Of a DNA stretch of 22,722 nt, positions 9,834-17,931 are shown one piece after another. This DNA comes from Paulinella micropora (taxonomy: Eukaryota > Cercozoa > Imbricatea > Euglyphida > Paulinellidae), in contig WBZZ01005226.1 in the NCBI GenBank assembly GCA_019918135.1, positions 212,501-235,222 on the forward strand, in the 5' to 3' direction. Under the pieces are notes generated by a model. The model did no database searches and had not been told where the DNA came from. It worked only from the letters and a program-made list of their open reading frames with translations. Each line of letters begins with the position of its first letter. Within the stretch, counting starts at the first letter, position 1. Both the position numbers and the translations under genes were made by a program.

Positions 9834-10003
9834 CCACTCAACCGGAATCTTCAAACTTTTAGCTCTCCTGACAAGTGGTGTGGTCTGTTTTCCTGAAAGC
9901 TGTGCTGTGTTGTTCAGAGTCTTGTTGGGCCTGTGTGATTCCAAGATGCACTTGCTGGTGTTTGTGCTAGGCAACTTGAGGCGTTCGCGCATCATTGTGC
10001 CGC
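9813..10003 (+). repeat. 5' module of the F-box/LRR gene, copy 2 of 3
   Basis: This is a near-parallel copy of 7529-7747 beginning TAGTGAAATCCGACCACTCA and running through GGCAACTTGAGGCGTTCGCG. About 20 nt containing the ATG seen in copies 1 and 3 are missing, and no F-box follows, so it is a decayed fragment. Confidence 0.8.
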
Positions 10004-10055
10004 AGGGCTTTTTTTTTTAATTTTATTTTTAGGAACAAGTTTTTCATAGGAACAA

Positions 10056-10193
10056 AGATGTGCTGTGTTGTTTGGCGTCTTGTTGGGCCTGTACGGTTGC
10101 GAGATGTAGTTGCTTGTGCTTGTGCAGGCGCTGAGTGATGGAGCTAGGCAACTTGAGGTTTTCGCGGATCAGAACGCCGCAGGGACGAGGCTT
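10056..10193 (+). repeat. 5' module of the F-box/LRR gene, copy 3 of 3
   Basis: The copy starts at AAGATGTGCTGTGTTGTTTG and includes ATGGAGCTAGGCAACTTGAG at 10138. It is followed by a short unrelated coding stretch and then by the second 3' module. The middle of the gene (F-box and LRRs) is absent. Confidence 0.8.
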
Positions 10194-10383
10194 CATTGAG
10201 CGCTCAGGGATGGAGCGAGCGGCTTCCATCGTGCAGGCTTCATTGAGGGAGCGGAAGATTATGTTCCCAGACAGTGCAATGGCGACAGCAGCACCACCGC
10301 CACAGGCAGCACCACCAGCAGCAGCACCACCACCAGCAGCAACAGCAACAGCATCAGCAAGCAGTAATTTTCTCAAGTTGTAA
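10138..10383 (+). CDS. Short hypothetical protein, remnant of the F-box/LRR gene 5' end
   Basis: ATG 10138 opens a frame of 81 residues ending at TAA 10381-10383. The first residues (MELGNLRFSRI) match MEPGNFRRSRI encoded from 7694, so the start region is shared with the full-length gene. Residues after about 20 have no counterpart there, and the C-terminal half is low-complexity Ala/Pro (AAPPPQAAPPAAAPPP). No F-box and no LRR. It could be a small expressed derivative of a deleted copy, or a chance frame over a GCA/CCA repeat. Confidence 0.3.
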   Translation: MELGNLRFSRIRTPQGRGFIERSGMERAASIVQASLRERKIMFPDSAMATAAPPPQAAPPAAAPPPAATATASASSNFLKL

Positions 10384-10477
10384 ACATTTCGAGTGAAGCA
10401 AGTAACCACCAACAGCGTCAGCACCAAGACCTGCAGCAACGGCACTAGCAATGTTTCAACGTCATGTATGTTACTAA

Positions 10478-10534
10478 TTAAAAAAGAAATTAACTTGCAG
10501 CCTAGGGCAACACACCTCCAGTGTGCGGGAAGCC
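10478..10534 (+). repeat. 3' module of the F-box/LRR gene, copy 2 of 2
   Basis: It contains TAGGGCAACACACCTCCAGT and GTGTGCGGGAAGCC, matching 9664-9721. Together with the 5' module at 10056 it brackets a copy of the gene from which the F-box and LRR coding part has been lost. Confidence 0.75.
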
Positions 10535-10586
10535 AATAGAAGAATATAAATGATAAATATGTTTTGCATTTACTTTGTTTACTTCT

Positions 10587-10878
10587 TCCGATTTGCTTGA
10601 TCACGGCTAGTGGCAAATATTTTCTTATTGAAACTGTGGATAATTGTTATGTATTAATACGAATGTCCCCTGTACTAGTCGCATACTTGTAATTCGATGA
10701 AAGTACTTAGTGTTCTTAATAATCGTTTTTAATACATCCGATTTACTTTATCGCGGCTAGTGGCAAGTATTTTCTTACTGGAGTTGTGGATAATTCTTAT
10801 ATATTAATACGAATGTACCCTGTACCAGTCGCGTGCCGTACTTGTAATTCGATGAAAGTACTTAGTGTTCTTAATAAG
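10587..10878. repeat. 150-bp tandem duplication
   Basis: The unit at 10587-10736 (starting TCCGATTTGCTTGATCACGG) is repeated from 10737 (TCCGATTTACTTTATCGCGG) with about 10 percent change and a small insertion (CGTGC). Both copies hold GTGGATAATT, AATACGAATGT and TTCGATGAAAGTACTTAGTG. No open frame or RNA fold is obvious; function unknown. Confidence 0.9.
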
Positions 10879-10922
10879 AGTTTGTTGTATCTGCCTACTT
10901 GAAGAGTTGTGTACAAACTCAC

Positions 10923-10923
<1 letters not shown>

Positions 10924-10955
<32 letters not shown>

Positions 10956-10956
10956 C

Positions 10957-10990
<34 letters not shown>

Positions 10991-10992
10991 CC

Positions 10993-11056
<64 letters not shown>

Positions 11057-11094
11057 ATAGTGATAGTGGTTATAGTGGTGCCAGTAGTAGTAAT
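10924..11094. repeat. (AGT)n microsatellite
   Basis: About 55 AGT units with scattered changes (AGC, ACC, AAT, GAT), degrading toward 11094. Long frames across it are poly-Ser, poly-Val or poly-Tyr artefacts. It ends about 90 nt before the TAA that closes the extended frame of the minus-strand gene. Confidence 0.95.
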
Positions 11095-11290
11095 GGTAAC
11101 ATAAACGCCTGACCTGTACTACTAACAGTAACATTATAACTATGTTAGTGGGAAACAATTTAAAAATCAAGATTGTAATTTTTTAATCATAAGCAGCCAG
11201 GTAGTCACCTTCACCTTTTAATGATTTGCACAGAAGAACATTTGTGTGAGCCAGGCCCGCGTCCCAAATAACAACATTGTCTAACACAAA

Positions 11291-12573
11291 TCAGTTGCAC
11301 AGCATAAAAATTGAGTCTTTCCCTGGCTTGCTAGTTGGATAGATTTGATACGATTGCACAAGATCAGGATCTCTGCGAATACATTGGCTGCATTGTCGCG
11401 GATAGAGTAGTTTCTTGTTTTCTGGTTTCTTGAAACAACGTGCACACACATGCACATACCGCTGCGAACACCACCAGCACAGCCTCGGAAAACTCTGGTA
11501 ACAACCAATAGATGCAGCAGTGCAGTAATAACAAAGATACAACGCTGCCTTGGGTCTGCATGAGTCAGGTATAAACTTAGGTAATTCGTCAAACCTGAGA
11601 TATTTTGACCCTTGTTCGTCAAGTACTGAAGAACGGGGCGATGCAACTGGTACTTTTGTTGCCTTGTTTCTGAACAAGCATACTTTGCAATTCTGTGGAG
11701 TGGCAACCTCCATAGAAGACTTGAATATTGTAGCCACAGCTTCGTTGAGGACTTCGTTGCTTGTTACTAAGCTCTGATCTCCGTACGTTTCGTCCTCCTG
11801 CATGGATACTTTACACCATGCCTGATAATAAGCACTACTGGAAGACAGTGGGCACAGTGCCTGTTCCGCAGTATACTTGTGCATTGCACCTCTAAACTGT
11901 AACCATTTCAAAACTGCAAATTTGTTGACGCCGTTCAGAATCACCATGCCTTCTATGTCTTTGGTCCACCGTAGAACATTTTCCGGTAATGTTACAGTGA
12001 ACTCTGTCAGAGCATCCAGTTCCTCACCCGGATCAAGCAGCAAACGACCAGTTGTAACCGGGCTCATGTAGATACTTACCATTCTAGCTACACGCCGCAA
12101 GTCGTGTACAGAGTGCTGTTTAGCTTGTTGCTGTCCTTGCGCGGCTCCAAGAACACTGTAGACTTCTGTGTTCACGGTGTCTGCTAGGGAATTGTAACAC
12201 GAGCCAGAAAGGTTCATCATACTCATGACGGCGTTGCGCAAATTCACCAGGAAGGAGGCTTGCGAATGTTCTTGTACACAGTAAATTTTCTTGACCGAAC
12301 GAGGCATCCTAGCACCTTGCACCAAACATTCCCTCACAACTACCTCGTCTTCCAGCAACTGCCCAGGTAAAGCACCAACAGGAGGAACAGGAGGAGGAGA
12401 CAGAGAAGACAAAGAAGGAGGAGGAGGAGGATGAGAAGAAGAAGAAGAAGAAGAAGAAGAAGAAGAAGAAGGAGAAGGAGAAGAAGAAGAAGAAGAAGGA
12501 GAAGAAGAAGGAGAAGGAGAAGGAGAAGAAGAAGAAGAAGAAGAAGAAGAAGAAGAAGAAGAAGAAGAAGAAG

Positions 12574-12604
<31 letters not shown>

Positions 12605-12736
12605 TTGTGGAGCTGCCGCCTCTGGGGCCACGCGACAGCGACCTGCAAAACTTCTTGCCGGTTGGTGCCGCTTGGCACTACGGTTTTCTACTGTCCCTTG
12701 CCGCCGCTTGCGATCGATATCAGCAGTGAAACTCAT
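11291..12736 (-). CDS. Unrecognised 481-residue protein with Ser run and Cys-rich C terminus
   Basis: I do not recognise the family. Translation from ATG 12736 is uninterrupted and needs no intron. Order: a basic N terminus with nuclear-signal-like patches (RKRRQ, AKRHQP; residues 9-26); a Ser/Pro run (about 46-110) encoded by a GAA/TTC microsatellite; a Pro-rich stretch HPPPPPSLSSLSPPPVPPV; a globular middle (for example LPENVLRWTKDIEGMVILNG); and a C-terminal 120 residues with paired cysteines CKVC, CYYC, CWWC, CARC and CSQC, suggesting a zinc-binding or disulphide module. After the TGA at 11291-11293 the frame stays open for 35 protein-like codons (VLDNVVIWDAGLAH and onward) to TAA at 11183-11185, so the true C terminus may be longer. 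The neighbouring oxygenase gene is on the same strand, 356 nt upstream. Confidence 0.7.
12430..12602. repeat. (GAA)n microsatellite inside the coding region
   Basis: About 55 GAA/GGA triplets. On the minus strand they are read as TCT and TCC, giving the serine run of the 481-residue protein. Interspersed GGA units become the Pro/Ser mix. The plus-strand poly-Arg reading is an artefact. Confidence 0.93.
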
Positions 12737-12760
12737 ACCAAAGATGTTTGAAGGTAACTA

Positions 12761-12883
12761 CAAGAGAGAGAGAGAGAGAGAGACAGAGAAAGAGACAGAG
12801 AGAGACAGAGAGAGAGAGAGAAAGAGAAAGAGAGAGAAACAGAGAGAGAGACAGAGACGGAGAGAGACAGCGAGAGAGAGAGA
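12761..12883. repeat. (GA)n microsatellite
   Basis: Imperfect (GA)n with AGAC interruptions directly upstream of the minus-strand 481-codon gene, so it lies in its promoter region. The remaining spacer to 13091 is A/T-rich without a gene. Confidence 0.9.
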
Positions 12884-13003
12884 ATTGAGTTATTACAATA
12901 AATTCAAGTAAACATATATTAACTAAAATGAAATGTTATTAAATTCTACGACATCGAATTTTACACATTTTTTATTAAGTCAATTACTTTGTCACATCCA
13001 ATT

Positions 13004-13053
13004 CAGACAGCCCATGAAATTAAAGATTATTAATAATATTACCCATCTTGCGA
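13004..13053. repeat. 50-bp repeat, copy 1 (second copy at 15637-15686)
   Basis: ATGAAATTAAAGATTATTAA and the following AATATTACC-ATCTTG recur almost unchanged at 15637-15686 in direct orientation. The two copies bracket the oxygenase gene and the SINE cluster. Confidence 0.85.
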
Positions 13054-13091
13054 TTTCTACCAAAACATTATAATTACCTTGTTATTATCTA

Positions 13092-13833
13092 TCACACAAT
13101 GATTTCCCTGGCCCTCACATTGCTGGTGTGGAGAAGGAAATTTAGTGTCAGCCGCGTGTCCTCAGTCATGTTTGCCTTGGACTGGTGAAGTAAACGGGAA
13201 TCAAAAGCCAGCACGTTCCCTTTATCCCAGTCAGCATGACACATGGTACATTCCGAATACTACCCTGGGGATACTTGTCATTCAGGGGTGTGTGTTGAGT
13301 GTTTGGGTACAAGTCCACAGCGCCGTTGCTTTCTGTTACACCTGTCAAACACACCAGTAATGTCAAATATCCTGAATCTTCCGTAGACTCAATATCTCGG
13401 TGCAACCGTGCCATCCCATTCTGAAACTGCGGTTTGCGCCTGGACTTGGGTGGGGCAACTACGAGCTTGGCATCGTCAATAATTAATTTTCCAAACGACT
13501 TCACAAACGCGTTCTTGGCAAGAACCACAAGAGTGGCCAAAACACCATCATCTGCTTTGATGTCCACGATTTGGCGGTGGTCATTGTATTTCGGTTAGTA
13601 ACATCTACTTCTTGTACAGTTTTTTCAAATACTTGAATTACCTCCAAAGGCAGAAAAAAACCACAACAAAAGCCATCCAATGACATGGTCGGGAAGCGAA
13701 CTCTGAATTGTCGACGTTTGGGAGCGCGCGCTTTTACTTCCAGCTGTTGTTTCATGGCATGACTCCCACAAAAACTATGAACTCTTGCCCTCTTGCAACA
13801 GCCTTTGTCTCGACACTTGTTACCCTTTACCAT
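13092..13833 (-). CDS. 2-oxoglutarate/Fe(II)-dependent oxygenase-like protein with N-terminal Cys/His knuckle, two frame breaks
   Basis: Probably an oxygenase of the double-stranded beta-helix fold, closest in style to phytanoyl-CoA hydroxylase-type enzymes; substrate unknown. From ATG 13833 the first residues form a compact metal-binding motif, CRDKGCCKRARVHSFCGSH (C-x4-C-x9-C-x2-H). The catalytic part shows H-x-D in ARLHRDIE, then SNGAVDLYPNTQHT. After a change of frame near 13200 come NVLAFDSRLLHQSK (distal His) and MTEDTRLTLNF (the Arg that usually binds 2-oxoglutarate), so the full iron and cosubstrate set is encoded. The frame shifts near 13572 and near 13200, each consistent with one missing A in an A run. 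It ends at TGA 13092-13094, followed at once by TAG. Either a sequencing problem or a recent pseudogene; the intact catalytic residues favour the former. Confidence 0.7.
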
Positions 13834-13860
13834 TTTCAGAAAAAATAATAATGATAATGA

Positions 13861-13861
13861 C

Positions 13862-13924
<63 letters not shown>
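13861..13924. repeat. (AAT)n microsatellite, the outer tail of SINE copy 1
   Basis: About 21 AAT units directly join the 3' end of the first SINE (minus orientation) and begin about 30 nt upstream of the oxygenase start codon. Similar tracts of 7 to 46 units separate all the SINE copies (14157-14185, 14455-14533, 14766-14904, 15173-15189). Confidence 0.92.
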
Positions 13925-13925
<1 letters not shown>

Positions 13926-14156
13926 GTGCTTCTCTGTCAATGGCTGATGCATTTCTGCACATGCGCCTCCATCGTCTCACCCGTGAGGGGAGTACGAAGA
14001 ATTGACGATAGGCTCTAATGACACCCCCGCACGGGCAGTTCCAACACTTCCAGACGGACCGTTATGTTCAATGAAAATACTGGTGGCACCGACGGGAATC
14101 GAATTGGCGACAGGGCCCAGATGGTAGAACTTGACCACTGGGCTATCACGGTGTCC
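13925..14156 (-). mobile_element. tRNA-derived SINE copy 1 (short subtype)
   Basis: Read on the minus strand it begins GGACACCGTGATAGCCCAGT, carries pol III A and B boxes in a tRNA-like head, has a unique body, and ends GACAGAGAAGCACTA followed by (TTA)n. Length 232 bp. Subtype marks: single CCGTTATGTTCAATGAAAAT block and GATAGG in the body on the plus strand. No coding capacity. Confidence 0.85.
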
Positions 14157-14185
14157 ACAATAATAATAATAATAATAATAATAAT

Positions 14186-14454
14186 AGTGCTTCTCTGTCA
14201 ATGGCTGATGCATTTCTGCACATGCGCCTCCATCGTCTCACCCGTGAGGGGAGTACGAAGAATTGACGATAAGCTCTAATGACACCCCCGCAAGGGCAGT
14301 TCCAACACTTCCAGACGGGCCGGTATGTTCAATGAAAATACTGGTCCAGAAATAGACCGGTATGTTCAATGAAAATACTGGTGGCACCGACGGGAATCGA
14401 ACTGGCGACAGGGCCCAGATGGTAGAACTTGACCACTGGGCTATCACGGTGTCC
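14186..14454 (-). mobile_element. tRNA-derived SINE copy 2 (long subtype)
   Basis: Same head, body and tail as copy 1, but 269 bp because the segment GGTATGTTCAATGAAAATAC is present twice, joined by TGGTCCAGAAATAGACC. Marks GATAAG and GACGGGCC are shared with copy 4 and not with copies 1 and 3. Confidence 0.85.
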
Positions 14455-14455
14455 A

Positions 14456-14533
<78 letters not shown>

Positions 14534-14534
<1 letters not shown>

Positions 14535-14765
14535 GTGCTTCTCTGTCAATGGCTGATGCAAATCTGCACATGCGCCTCCATCGTCTCACCCGTGAGGGGA
14601 GTACGAAGAATTGACGATAGGCTCTAATGACACCCCCGCAAGGGCAGTTCCAACACTTCCAGACGGACCGGTATGTTCAATGAAAATACTGGTGGCACCG
14701 ACGGGAATCGAACTGGCGACAGGGCCCAGATGGTAGAACTTGACCACTGGGCTATCACGGTGTCC
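14534..14765 (-). mobile_element. tRNA-derived SINE copy 3 (short subtype)
   Basis: A 232-bp copy with the marks of copy 1 (GATAGG, GACGGACC, one GTATGTTCAATG block). It is flanked by long (AAT)n tracts on both sides. Confidence 0.85.
14704..14754 (-). promoter_or_regulatory. Internal pol III promoter (A box and B box) of SINE copy 3
   Basis: On the minus strand TAGCCCAGTGG (14744-14754) fits the A box TRGCNNAGYNGG with one base less, and AGTTCGATTCC (14704-14714) fits the B box GGTTCGANTCC at 10 of 11 positions. They are about 29 nt apart, as in tRNA genes. The same boxes occur in the other three copies (copy 1 has AATTCGATTCC). Confidence 0.8.
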
Positions 14766-14766
14766 A

Positions 14767-14834
<68 letters not shown>

Positions 14835-14842
14835 TAATAATG

Positions 14843-14876
<34 letters not shown>

Positions 14877-14904
14877 TAATAATAATAATAATAATAATAA
14901 TAAT

Positions 14905-15172
14905 AGTGCTTCTCTGTCAATGGCTGATGCATTTCTGCACATGCGCCTCCATCGTCTCACCCGTGAGGGGAGTACGAAGAATTGACGATAAGCTCTAATG
15001 ACACCCCCGCAAGGGCAGTTCCAACACTTCCAGACGGGCCGGTATGTTCAATGAAAATACTGGTCCAAAAATAGACCGGTATGTTCAATGAAAATACTGG
15101 TGGCACCGACGGGGATCGAACTGGCGACAGGGCCCAGATGGTAGAACTTGACCACTGGGCTATCACGGTGTC
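14905..15172 (-). mobile_element. tRNA-derived SINE copy 4 (long subtype)
   Basis: A 268-bp copy with the internal duplication of copy 2 (linker TGGTCCAAAAATAGACC) and its marks GATAAG and GACGGGCC. The head end reads GTGTC and runs directly into (AAT)n. Confidence 0.85.
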
Positions 15173-15189
15173 AATAATAATAATAATAA

Positions 15190-15373
15190 TAATAATAATA
15201 GTGTATCTTCTGCCAATTGCTGAGCCAAAAGGCCATGTGCATCCAGTCCTCCATTCCATAAGGAAAGTCTCCACACCAATCGGTGGAATAAAGGAAGTGA
15301 CGGCATAGAACATTACTCTAGGAGCTTTATACCAATCAGCCCATGGAAAGGACCGATGGCCTATGTACTCCCT
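15190..15373 (-). mobile_element. Second element sharing the SINE 3' tail, possible LINE 3' fragment
   Basis: On the minus strand this 184-bp segment ends CAGCAATTGGCAGAAGATAC then ACTA(TTA)n, closely matching the SINE end CAGCCATTGACAGAGAAGCACTA(TTA)n. The rest is unrelated to the SINE and lacks A and B boxes. One minus-strand frame is open throughout and protein-like (for example FPWADWYKAPRVMFYAVTSF). SINEs often borrow the 3' tail of the LINE that mobilises them, so this may be a 5'-truncated partner LINE, or a second SINE family. Confidence 0.55.
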
Positions 15374-15760
15374 AATAATAATAATAATAATAGTAATAAT
15401 AACATATAGATAGATAAATATATAGGTAGATAGACAGATAGATAGATAGACAGACAGATAGATACACAGAAAGAGAGAGGGAGGGACGGAGAGAGAGAGG
15501 CAGAGAGAGAGACAGGTATGTATGTAAGTATATAATGTATGTATGTATGACTGTCTTGTGTGTAGGTATGGTTTTTTTTTCATGAATGTGAATCCTGGAA
15601 ATGAAAGTTTCATGAATTTGAATCCTGGAAATGAAAGACAGCCAATGAAATTAAAGATTATTAACAATATTACCAATCTTGTGATGCTATACTGATTGCT
15701 GGAAACATATGTTGATGCTATACTGATTGCTGCTATACTGATTGCTGGAAACATATGTAG
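15374..15760. repeat. Mixed microsatellites and short tandem duplications
   Basis: (AAT)n runs into (GATA)n and (GA)n to about 15510, then (GTAT)n. A 30-bp unit starting CATGAATGTGAATCCTGGAA is duplicated at 15581 and 15611. The second copy of the 50-bp repeat lies at 15637-15686. A 31-bp unit starting GATGCTATACTGATTGCTGG is repeated from 15683, the last copy partial. No gene seen. Confidence 0.8.
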
Positions 15761-15862
15761 GAAGACATGTACTCCTTATTTCTTGTGTGCATATGGTGCG
15801 TATATATGTATGCATGCATGCAGGTAGAAGGTGTGTATGTAAGTGTCTCTTTCTTCTTCTTC

Positions 15863-15894
<32 letters not shown>

Positions 15895-15895
15895 T

Positions 15896-15963
<68 letters not shown>

Positions 15964-16022
15964 AGAGAGAAAGAAAGAGAGAGATAGATAGGTAGAGAGA
16001 TAGAGACAGGGAGGGATGGAGA

Positions 16023-16054
<32 letters not shown>

Positions 16055-16146
16055 AAGGTGAGAGAAAGGTATGTATGTATGTATATAATGTATGTATGTC
16101 TGTTATGTGGGTATATAATGTATGTAACTACTAAAGAGAGAGAGAC

Positions 16147-16179
<33 letters not shown>

Positions 16180-16243
16180 CAGAGACAAAGAGAGAGAGAG
16201 AAAGAAAGAGAGAACTAGATCTCTATCTGTCAATCCATCCATG

Positions 16244-16296
<53 letters not shown>

Positions 16297-16445
16297 CAGA
16301 GAGAGTGAGAGAGAGTGAGTATGAGAGATTGAGAGAGAGAGAGAGAGAGAGAGAGAGTATGAGAGAGAGAGAGAGAGGGAGGGAGAGAGAGAGCCAGAGA
16401 CAGAGACAGAGTCAGAGAGAGACAGAGTGAAACAGAGACAGAAAC

Positions 16446-16476
<31 letters not shown>

Positions 16477-16500
16477 ATCTAGAGACAGAGAGAGAGAGAA

Positions 16501-16533
<33 letters not shown>

Positions 16534-16560
16534 ACTAGATCTCTATCTGTCAATCTATCA

Positions 16561-16595
<35 letters not shown>

Positions 16596-16644
16596 CATCT
16601 ATCTATCAATCCATCTATCTATCAATCCATCTATCTATCAATCC

Positions 16645-16720
<76 letters not shown>

Positions 16721-16865
16721 CAGAGAGAGTGAGAGAGAGAGAGTGAGTATGAGAGAGAGAGAGAGAGAGAGTATGAGAGAGAGAGAGAGAGAGAGTATGA
16801 GAGAGAGAGAGAGTATGAGAGAGAGAGAGAGAGAGAGAGAGTCAGAGAGAGACAGAGTGAAACAG
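15761..16865. repeat. Compound (TATC)n / (GA)n microsatellite block with higher-order units
   Basis: Alternating long (TATC)n and (GA)n tracts. The junction phrase AACTAGATCTCTATCTGTCA occurs at about 16212 and 16532, and CAGAGAGAGTGAGAGAGA with GAGTATGAGAG follows each (TATC)n run (about 16297 and 16721). The pattern repeats as a larger unit of roughly 320 to 420 bp. No genes; frames across it are low-complexity artefacts. Confidence 0.9.
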
Positions 16866-17102
16866 TGTAATGCCCCCAACGATAGCTCGTAAAAAGTCGG
16901 TAATACAACCAAACACAGTCCTCAAGAATGAGAATGATGTCTCGTTATATTAGCTCAGTGAAGCCAAAAAGGAAAACGGCAACAGACCAGGAATAAAATG
17001 GCATCAGGTCCAATCCGGACAAATAATACTGAAAAACAAGCTGGTGCACCTGTCACCAGGAAAAGGTACTTTTTACCGGCTATCCGGGGGGTGATGCCTA
17101 CA
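16866..17102 (-). repeat. 3' LTR
   Basis: On the minus strand it starts TGTAGGCATCACCCCCCGGA and ends GGGGGCATTACA, so it has TGTA...TACA ends. It sits directly after a purine-rich tract and directly before unrelated microsatellite. Length 237 bp. The matching 5' LTR is outside the window, so the call is structural. Confidence 0.65.
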
Positions 17103-17121
17103 GTACCCCCTCCCGATTTTA
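17103..17121 (-). other. Polypurine tract for plus-strand priming
   Basis: The minus strand reads AAAATCGGGAGGGGGTAC immediately before the LTR TGTA. This is the expected place and composition for the primer of plus-strand DNA synthesis. Confidence 0.6.
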
Positions 17122-17931
17122 TGACGGAAATAGCATTTTCGTCATACACCTTCTGATTTCTTTCTGCAAATAGTATGCGCTATGGAGTCATGCCACACAG
17201 GGCATCGACCCACGGATAGACGCTAAAAGACGATAAATATATCCTCATACGGCACGTCAAAGCGGATTCTCTAGCCTTTCTTGTAAATTTTGAACTCCTT
17301 CCCCTCAATTTTTTTTTCGGCAGTATGTCAAGAGCAAACGTACTATTAATAAAAAAATACAAGCAACGTGGTGCTGTAGTACGATTCCCCCTTTGATCTC
17401 CTTCTTCTTCTTATCATTATCATTACTATTATTATTATTCACAGGGAGATCGTAAGTACATTGTCGTTTTTTTAATGACATACCCTTGTATAAGGCGGAT
17501 ATCCTATGATATAGTATTAGGGGGCCAGTCCTAATAGCTATATCCGAAGTCGAGGTGTATGTACCCGACCCTGCGATATACCGACACAAGTAGAGATTGA
17601 CCGTGCTCAGGTACGACAGTATATAATCTATCGTAAAAAATAATTTAATGAAAGTTTCAGAGAACATTTCATTTTCGAGAACATCATCCCAGGACTTGGA
17701 AAGGGTCATACCCGGGAACACCATCGCTCAATACACTAGCGATCCCCGTATACGGTGTAGTATCATCGTCGATCGACCTTTCGCACTCGTATGTTGCGAT
17801 CGAATACCAAGTTATATCACTGAGTCTTTTTAATATTCATATTGATAACTGATGATGCATGATCAAATCATGATACGCCGTGGGCAATCAATCAGTTTAT
17901 TTGAGACGCATAAAGAAAAATAGTTTCTTTG
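17122..17931. other. Retrotransposon 3' non-coding region
   Basis: Between the end of the pol frame and the polypurine tract there are about 800 nt without a supported gene. A minus-strand frame at 17305-17724 (139 codons) has no recognisable domain and crosses an A/T-rich triplet run near 17400-17440. TAA stops near 17833 and 17815 separate it from pol. Confidence 0.5.

Noticed and set aside
12431..12751. Plus-strand frame with more than 50 arginines
   Set aside because: It is the antisense of the GAA-encoded serine run in the minus-strand gene.
1620..13600. Programmed ribosomal frameshifting as the general cause of the frame breaks
   Set aside because: The breaks go in both directions and share no slippery sequence; indel error or decay explains them more simply.
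14087..14156. A functional tRNA gene at each SINE head
   Set aside because: A and B boxes are present, but the head runs into a shared body and (TTA)n tail and is repeated four times, which fits a SINE and not a tRNA gene.
13785..14985. Long frames giving runs of Asn, Ile, Leu or Tyr
   Set aside because: They are translations of (AAT)n and its complement, not genes.
17305..17724. 139-codon minus-strand frame as an envelope-like gene of the retroelement
   Set aside because: No signal peptide or recognisable domain, low-complexity Asn/Lys stretch, and TAA stops between it and pol.
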